From assembly GCA_009929975.1 (NCBI GenBank), contig RZZF01000047.1, forward strand, positions 1 through 9,672: a stretch of 9,672 nucleotides of DNA. Direction: 5' to 3'. Within the stretch, counting starts at the first letter, position 1. Each line of letters begins with the position of its first letter. Under the pieces are notes generated by a model. The model had not been told where the DNA came from. It saw only the letters and a program-made list of their open reading frames with translations, and searched no databases. Of this stretch, positions 6,208-9,672 are shown piece after piece. The DNA is from Clostridia bacterium. GTDB lineage: Bacteria; Bacillota; Clostridia; Saccharofermentanales; UBA5734. A program made the position numbers and the translations under genes.

Positions 6208-7062
6208 TCAGCCTCGAATTTCCCGTCGATAGCCACTGGGTGACTTGCCGGTTTCGCGGCGAAAAACCCGACTGAAATACAGGGGGTTGGCAAAGCCCGC
6301 CAGATGAGCGATCTCTTTGACTGACGATAAGGTGCTCGCCAGAAGATCCATCGCGGTATGGATGCGGATCCGGGTCAGATACTGTAAAGGGGTCAGGCCC
6401 GTACACAGTTTGAATTTATGAGCGAAATGAAAAACACTCAAGTTTGCCTTCCGTGCTAATTGTGCCAGTGTCCACGGCCGCTGATACTGGCGGTGCATGA
6501 TCTGAATGATCTGATCGATCTCCTCATTCTCATGTCCGCAGCTCTTCAGCTGATATTGCGTCTGGCTGCGTTTCAAGTCAGCCATCAGCTGTAAAAAGCA
6601 GGCATTGACCTGATCAGAAAATGCCGGCCGCTTCATTTGCAGTTCATGAATCATCTGGTCAAACAGCAGGATCCAGGACTCCCGGAGACCAACGGCCAGC
6701 ACAAGAGGCTGACTTTGATTGAAACCAGCCAGCATCTCGTAAATGGTCCGGCCGGAAAAATGAAGCCAGTACAACTCGCTGTGGTCTTCACACAGATAAT
6801 GGTATTGCTGGGGCTGGTTGGGCCAGAAAAGGACCACAGAGCCGCCATCAATCGTCCTCCGGGAATCTTGGAAATCAAAATATCCACGCCCGCGGGTGAT
6901 GAAAATCAGCTGGAAATCCGTCCGGCCATGTGGTCGTGAGACCACATGGCTGTGCGAGAGGAATTTCTGAAACCCGCAGCCGGAAACATGGAGCCAGTGA
7001 CTGTCGTCGGCCGCGCTGTTGTCCGGCAGGCGGTCACCCGCGAAACCGTAGATATTGATCAT
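6208..7062 (-). CDS. AraC-family transcriptional regulator with cupin-type sensor domain
   Basis: This 284-residue protein has the two-part structure of AraC regulators. Residues about 30-125 form the sugar-sensing cupin barrel, with the RPHGRTDFQLIFITRG segment (43-58), the GGSVVLFWPNQPQQYHY stretch (73-89) and YWLHFSG (98-104), typical of Firmicutes members. Residues about 183-282 form the DNA-binding domain: the first helix-turn-helix is near 198-218 (TLAQLARKANLS), the second near 247-269 (SVKEIAHLAGFANPLYFSRVF), with the closing TGKSPSGYR signature. It probably controls the aldolase operon just downstream, perhaps together with its own transcript. The start ATG overlaps the ThuA-like stop codon as ATGA (7059-7062) and has no good ribosome site of its own, so translation is probably coupled. 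A perfect 11-bp inverted repeat lies inside the coding sequence at 6925-6950. Confidence 0.94.
   Translation of the reverse strand: MINIYGFAGDRLPDNSAADDSHWLHVSGCGFQKFLSHSHVVSRPHGRTDFQLIFITRGRGYFDFQDSRRTIDGGSVVLFWPNQPQQYHYLCEDHSELYWLHFSGRTIYEMLAGFNQSQPLVLAVGLRESWILLFDQMIHELQMKRPAFSDQVNACFLQLMADLKRSQTQYQLKSCGHENEEIDQIIQIMHRQYQRPWTLAQLARKANLSVFHFAHKFKLCTGLTPLQYLTRIRIHTAMDLLASTLSSVKEIAHLAGFANPLYFSRVFRRETGKSPSGYRREIRG
6925..6950. repeat. Perfect 11-bp inverted repeat with 4-base loop inside araC
   Basis: GCCATGTGGTC (6925-6935), loop GTGA (6936-6939) and GACCACATGGC (6940-6950) form an uninterrupted stem. Read on the plus strand, which is antisense to the gene, the loop is a GNRA tetraloop closed by C-G. 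It encodes residues 38-46 of the regulator. Function unknown. Confidence 0.7.
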
Positions 7063-7802
7063 GCTTTGGGCGGCTCAAGGGCCGGTGTATTTGGCCCGCC
7101 CAGATCATAGCTGATCTGGCGCTGCGGCGGACAGGCCCAGCGGACGGCGTTGCGGATGACCTGCCGGACCTCCGGCTGATAGTAAATCGGGTACGATTCA
7201 TGTCCGTTCTGGAAGTAGAAGACCTTGCCGGCTCCGCGCCGCCAGGTGCAGCCGCTGCGGAAGATATCGCCGCCGGAAAACCAGCTGATGAAGATCAGTT
7301 CATCGGGCTGGGGAATTCCGAACTGCTCGCCATAGGTCTCTTCTTCCGGCACGACAAACGATTCGCCCAGTCCCTGGGTGATCGGATGACCCTGGGCAAT
7401 GGTCCAGATACGGCAGCGTTCATCCGCTTCACGCCAGCGCAGCAGTTGTGTCGGTGTCCCCATCAGCTGGCGGAAGACTTTTGAGGCATGCGCTGAATGC
7501 AGGACGATCAGGCCCATGCCGTTGTAAACACGTTGGCAGACACGATCCACCACGTCCTGATCAACCTCTTCATGTTTGACATGTCCCCACCAGATCAGGA
7601 CATCGGTCTGGTCGAGACAGGCCTGGGTCAGAACATCCCGGTGGTTCTCCAGCGTCGCGGTTGTCAGCTCACCGATATCGGGTTCCGACTGCAGGCACTC
7701 AGCCAGGGCCTGGTGAATGCCGTCCGGGTAGACAGCCGCGATGTCCGGACTTTCCTGCTCATGGAAATACTCGTTGTAGATCGTTACATTGATGCTGGCC
7801 AT
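7059..7802 (-). CDS. ThuA-like domain protein (trehalose-utilisation family)
   Basis: This 247-residue protein matches the ThuA family, which has a class I glutamine-amidotransferase-like fold without the usual catalytic cysteine motif. Recognisable segments are INVTIYNEYFHE at the start, AAVYPDGIHQAL, DVLIWWGHVKHEEV, GLIVLHSAHASKVF, GHPITQGLGE, EEETYGEQFGIP, ELIFISWFSGGDIFRSGC, and GAGKVFYFQNGHESYPIYYQPEV near the C-terminus. ThuA proteins occur in sugar-use operons, first described for trehalose in rhizobia, but their reaction is not well settled, and nothing here proves trehalose as substrate. No signal peptide is seen. The frame extends upstream to an ATG at 7853, but the start at 7802 has a ribosome site and matches the family's N-terminus. 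It is cotranscribed with araC, with a 4-base overlap. Confidence 0.92.
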   Translation of the reverse strand: MASINVTIYNEYFHEQESPDIAAVYPDGIHQALAECLQSEPDIGELTTATLENHRDVLTQACLDQTDVLIWWGHVKHEEVDQDVVDRVCQRVYNGMGLIVLHSAHASKVFRQLMGTPTQLLRWREADERCRIWTIAQGHPITQGLGESFVVPEEETYGEQFGIPQPDELIFISWFSGGDIFRSGCTWRRGAGKVFYFQNGHESYPIYYQPEVRQVIRNAVRWACPPQRQISYDLGGPNTPALEPPKA

Positions 7803-7808
7803 GATGAA

Positions 7809-7815
7809 CCTCTCT
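7809..7815 (-). promoter_or_regulatory. Shine-Dalgarno site deciding the ThuA-like start
   Basis: AGAGAGG on the minus strand lies 6 bases before the ATG at 7802. It favours this start over the in-frame ATG at 7853. Confidence 0.6.
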
Positions 7816-7880
7816 CCGGCCGCCCTATCGGCAGCCACATTGATTCGCGACATGATGCCGCCGCGCCTGTATCTGTCCTT

Positions 7881-7909
7881 ATCTTATCAACAGTCACAGG
7901 AACAGGCAA
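7881..7909 (-). promoter_or_regulatory. Possible promoter of the ThuA-like/araC transcript
   Basis: On the minus strand, TTGCCT (7904-7909) and TAAGAT (7881-7886) are separated by 17 bases. Each matches 4 of 6 consensus positions. It is the best pair I found in the divergent region, but it is weak. Confidence 0.35.
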
Positions 7910-7947
7910 ACCCGAGTTGCCCGCCAACTGCCGTTTCGTCGGCATAG

Positions 7948-7956
7948 TGGTAGAAT
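7948..7956 (+). promoter_or_regulatory. Possible extended -10 promoter of the zinc-ribbon/Sel1 gene
   Basis: TGGTAGAAT fits an extended -10 element (TGn followed by TAGAAT) about 55 bases before the ATG at 8012. The sequence 17 bases upstream (CTGCCG) is a poor -35 box, which is tolerated by extended -10 promoters. Confidence 0.4.
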
Positions 7957-7999
7957 ATAAGTATCATCATATTGTTCCGTGCCGCAGAAGCCATTGATC

Positions 8000-8004
8000 G
8001 GAGG
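8000..8004 (+). promoter_or_regulatory. Shine-Dalgarno site deciding the zinc-ribbon/Sel1 start
   Basis: GGAGG lies 7 bases before the ATG at 8012. It supports 8012 over an in-frame ATG at 7979, which would place this site inside the coding sequence. Starting at 8012 also puts the first zinc-ribbon cysteine at residue 3. Confidence 0.8.
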
Positions 8005-8011
8005 AAATCAC

Positions 8012-9511
8012 ATGATCTGTCCGTATTGTTTTCGTGAATTGATAACTGATCCGGATCAATTCTGCCCTTATTGTCTGCAGAAACTGCCTCTGTATGAAAC
8101 AGAACAGGAAGCGAAACGGTTATCTGAGCAGGCGGCCCGATTCAATCGCCTGCAGGAACGAGCGGACGCGGGTGATCTGAACGCCTGCTATGAAATCGGT
8201 ATCCGATATTACCGGGGGCTTGAATGCCATCGCGATCTGGCCAAAGCGGTTGCGTTCTTTGAGAAAGCGGCCGCCGGAGGGCTGTCTGACGCCCGCTACG
8301 CGATGGCCTTGTGCCTGCTTCAGGGCCGGGGTTTACCGCAGAATATCCGTCTGGCCATCTATTATCTGAAATCAGCGGCCAGGGATCATCATGAAAAATC
8401 AGCCCGGCTGCTGCATGATATCCAGTCTCAACAGCACAAACGCCGTCAGATCGAGCCGGAATGGCTCGATGATGACCAGAAGATTCCGCCAGACTCACGG
8501 ATCGACAGTGTCCAATACCTGGCAGATACGGATGGAAGCGCCTGTCCTGCTGACCAGTACCAGCTGCTGAGCCGGGTCGGCTACCTGACCTATTACCAGG
8601 GCAGAACCGCTAAACCAAATGGTGTCGTCAGGCTGCCGCTGCGCTATTGTTCTCATTGCGGTACCTGGTATATCAGCCGCTCGATCTGCGCCCGGCTGGA
8701 CGACGCGTCATTTAAGCGCGCCGGTCTTGATATCATCGGCCAGCCCGGTCATGAGCGGCCTGAAACTCTGGCCGCGCTCCATCAGGCGAAGCCGAGTGAA
8801 CATCAGACAGGTGATCGTCCGCGTGCCGGTGCCAGAGGCCGCCGCCGCACCAGCCGCCAGCCAGATCAGCGGCATCTGGCCATCCGTGTCGCGGACTGCG
8901 ATGGCGGCCGCACAGAAACCGACCCGGGTTTTTGCGGACTATGCAGCGACTCGCTCTACCGGCTGCATGTCCAGCACGGTGATGTGATCTGGTGTGCCAG
9001 CCGTGAGAATCAATGCCGCCAATGGACCACCGGGCGAATGGAGGCGGAAGACTACCCCTGTCTGGAAAGCCATCTGCTGCGTGACTGGCAGTTCGGCCGG
9101 CCGGAGGATGGCGCCAACGATTCACCCGGCCGGAGAATCGCCGGCCAGCGCAAGGGCAGTCTTGTGTTGATGACAACGATTGAGCCGGGAGCGGGAGAAG
9201 ACAGACGCCGCGTTTTCGCGATCGGAAAAATTATGAATGACCCTTCAGACAGTAACGGGCAGGTCGTACTGGATCCGGATCTCCAACTGAAGCTGCAGCC
9301 ACAGGAAACCATCTATTTCTGGGAGCATGCCCTGCCGAAAGCCGCGGCCGGCGATGAATCGCCAAGCTGGGGATCGGTCTTCTACCGCAATCTTGAAGTC
9401 GCTCATGTCGCCGCGGTTCTCAAGCAGGCGCTGACCCTGATCAAGGACCCGGAGCGGCAAGCGGCTGCCAGGCAGATGCTTGAAGCGCTGCCCCTGAAAC
9501 AGCCGTCCTGA
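8012..9511 (+). CDS. Zinc-ribbon and Sel1-repeat protein of unknown function
   Basis: This 499-residue protein begins with a zinc ribbon, C3-x2-C6 and C18-x2-C21. Two Sel1-like repeats follow at about 53-90 and 91-126 (ACYEIGIRYYRG...KAVAFFEKAAAGG, then YAMALCLLQGRG...AIYYLKSAA); these usually act as protein-binding scaffolds. A second CxxC pair in LRYCSHCGTWYIS (C213, C216) opens another domain, and a further CxxC (C308, C311) may complete it across an arginine- and glutamine-rich stretch at about 243-290 that looks disordered. The C-terminal part (about 335-495) appears globular, with WTTGR, ESHLLRDW, KGSLVLMTT, RRVFAIGKI and PSWGSVFYRNL. I cannot name it with certainty. No signal peptide or membrane segment is visible, so it is probably cytoplasmic. 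It is divergent from the ThuA-like gene and seems unrelated to the sugar operon. Confidence 0.85.
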   Translation: MICPYCFRELITDPDQFCPYCLQKLPLYETEQEAKRLSEQAARFNRLQERADAGDLNACYEIGIRYYRGLECHRDLAKAVAFFEKAAAGGLSDARYAMALCLLQGRGLPQNIRLAIYYLKSAARDHHEKSARLLHDIQSQQHKRRQIEPEWLDDDQKIPPDSRIDSVQYLADTDGSACPADQYQLLSRVGYLTYYQGRTAKPNGVVRLPLRYCSHCGTWYISRSICARLDDASFKRAGLDIIGQPGHERPETLAALHQAKPSEHQTGDRPRAGARGRRRTSRQPDQRHLAIRVADCDGGRTETDPGFCGLCSDSLYRLHVQHGDVIWCASRENQCRQWTTGRMEAEDYPCLESHLLRDWQFGRPEDGANDSPGRRIAGQRKGSLVLMTTIEPGAGEDRRRVFAIGKIMNDPSDSNGQVVLDPDLQLKLQPQETIYFWEHALPKAAAGDESPSWGSVFYRNLEVAHVAAVLKQALTLIKDPERQAAARQMLEALPLKQPS

Positions 9512-9541
9512 TTCAAGGTTTCGCTCAGCCGTGCGCCTGGC

Positions 9542-9672
9542 TCAAACGGGGTTATTCATGGTGCGCGGGCCAGGGGCTTTGATCACAAACAGTTCCAGAA
9601 CCGCTTCGTCCTGATTGGAGACATTCATCAGCGTCCGGAAAGGAATCTCAATGATCTGCCCCGCTTCATAGC
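9542..9672 (-). CDS. Cupin-like protein, C-terminal fragment (5' end outside window)
   Basis: The minus strand from the right edge reads 42 residues and then TGA (9542-9544). They include YEAGQIIEIPFRTLMNVSNQ and, nearer the end, ELFVIKAPGPRTMN. This has the look of the last strands of a small cupin barrel, where a beta-strand with asparagine and a closing VIKAPG-type strand are common. The family call rests on this short stretch only. It converges on the Sel1 gene with about 30 bases between the stop codons, and I see no convincing terminator there. Confidence 0.6.
   Translation of the reverse strand, partial: YEAGQIIEIPFRTLMNVSNQDEAVLELFVIKAPGPRTMNNPV

Noticed and set aside
6096..6406. Small minus-strand open frames between the aldolase and araC.
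   Set aside because: They overlap the araC coding end or the promoter region in other frames, have no good ribosome site and show no recognisable protein features.
9533..9574. Possible terminator hairpin between the Sel1 gene and the cupin-like gene (CCTGGC with GCCAGG).
   Set aside because: The stem is only 6 bp with a long loop and no T-run follows; it also lies partly within the cupin-like coding sequence.

Overview
The window is a carbohydrate-use locus from a GC-rich bacterium. The most likely phylum is Bacillota (Firmicutes). The reasons are strong purine-rich Shine-Dalgarno sites before most genes, short gaps or overlaps between genes, and the style of the proteins: a gut-clostridial type GH31 family, a ThuA-like protein, an AraC regulator with a cupin sensor domain, and a zinc-ribbon/Sel1 protein. 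This assignment is inference only; no rRNA or other marker gene is present.

Layout. (1) Positions 1-2615, plus strand: the C-terminal end of one GH31 alpha-glycosidase, cut by the window edge, followed 16 bases later by a complete GH31 paralogue. By my hand alignment they share about 108 of 169 residues over the overlap. (2) Positions 2648-2683: a strong hairpin terminator with T-rich flanks on both strands, serving convergent transcription. (3) Positions 2730-6003, minus strand: a tight three-gene operon, in transcription order class II aldolase, PfkB-type sugar kinase, and FucI/AraA-superfamily isomerase (COG2407 type). (4) Positions 6004-6207: the leader and promoter region of that operon, with a good -35/-10 pair and a 9-base inverted repeat whose halves lie on the -35 box and in the leader. 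(5) Positions 6208-7802, minus strand: an AraC-family regulator whose start codon overlaps the stop codon of an upstream ThuA-like gene. (6) Positions 7803-8011: a divergent promoter region. (7) Positions 8012-9511, plus strand: a zinc-ribbon and Sel1-repeat protein of unknown role. (8) Positions 9542-9672, minus strand: the C-terminal end of a cupin-like protein that runs off the right edge.

How the genes may work together (inference): the GH31 enzymes release a sugar from an alpha-glycoside, the isomerase turns the aldose into a ketose, the kinase phosphorylates the ketose, and the class II aldolase splits the phosphorylated ketose into DHAP plus an aldehyde. AraC is the likely local regulator. 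The sugar cannot be named from sequence. The gene set superficially resembles an isomerase/kinase/aldolase sulfoglycolysis route, but key residues of known sulfosugar enzymes, as I recall them, are not seen in the GH31 proteins or the kinase, so I do not assign it. There is no transporter in the window.

No stretch longer than 300 bases lacks a gene. I saw no tRNA, rRNA, CRISPR array, insertion sequence or phage feature.
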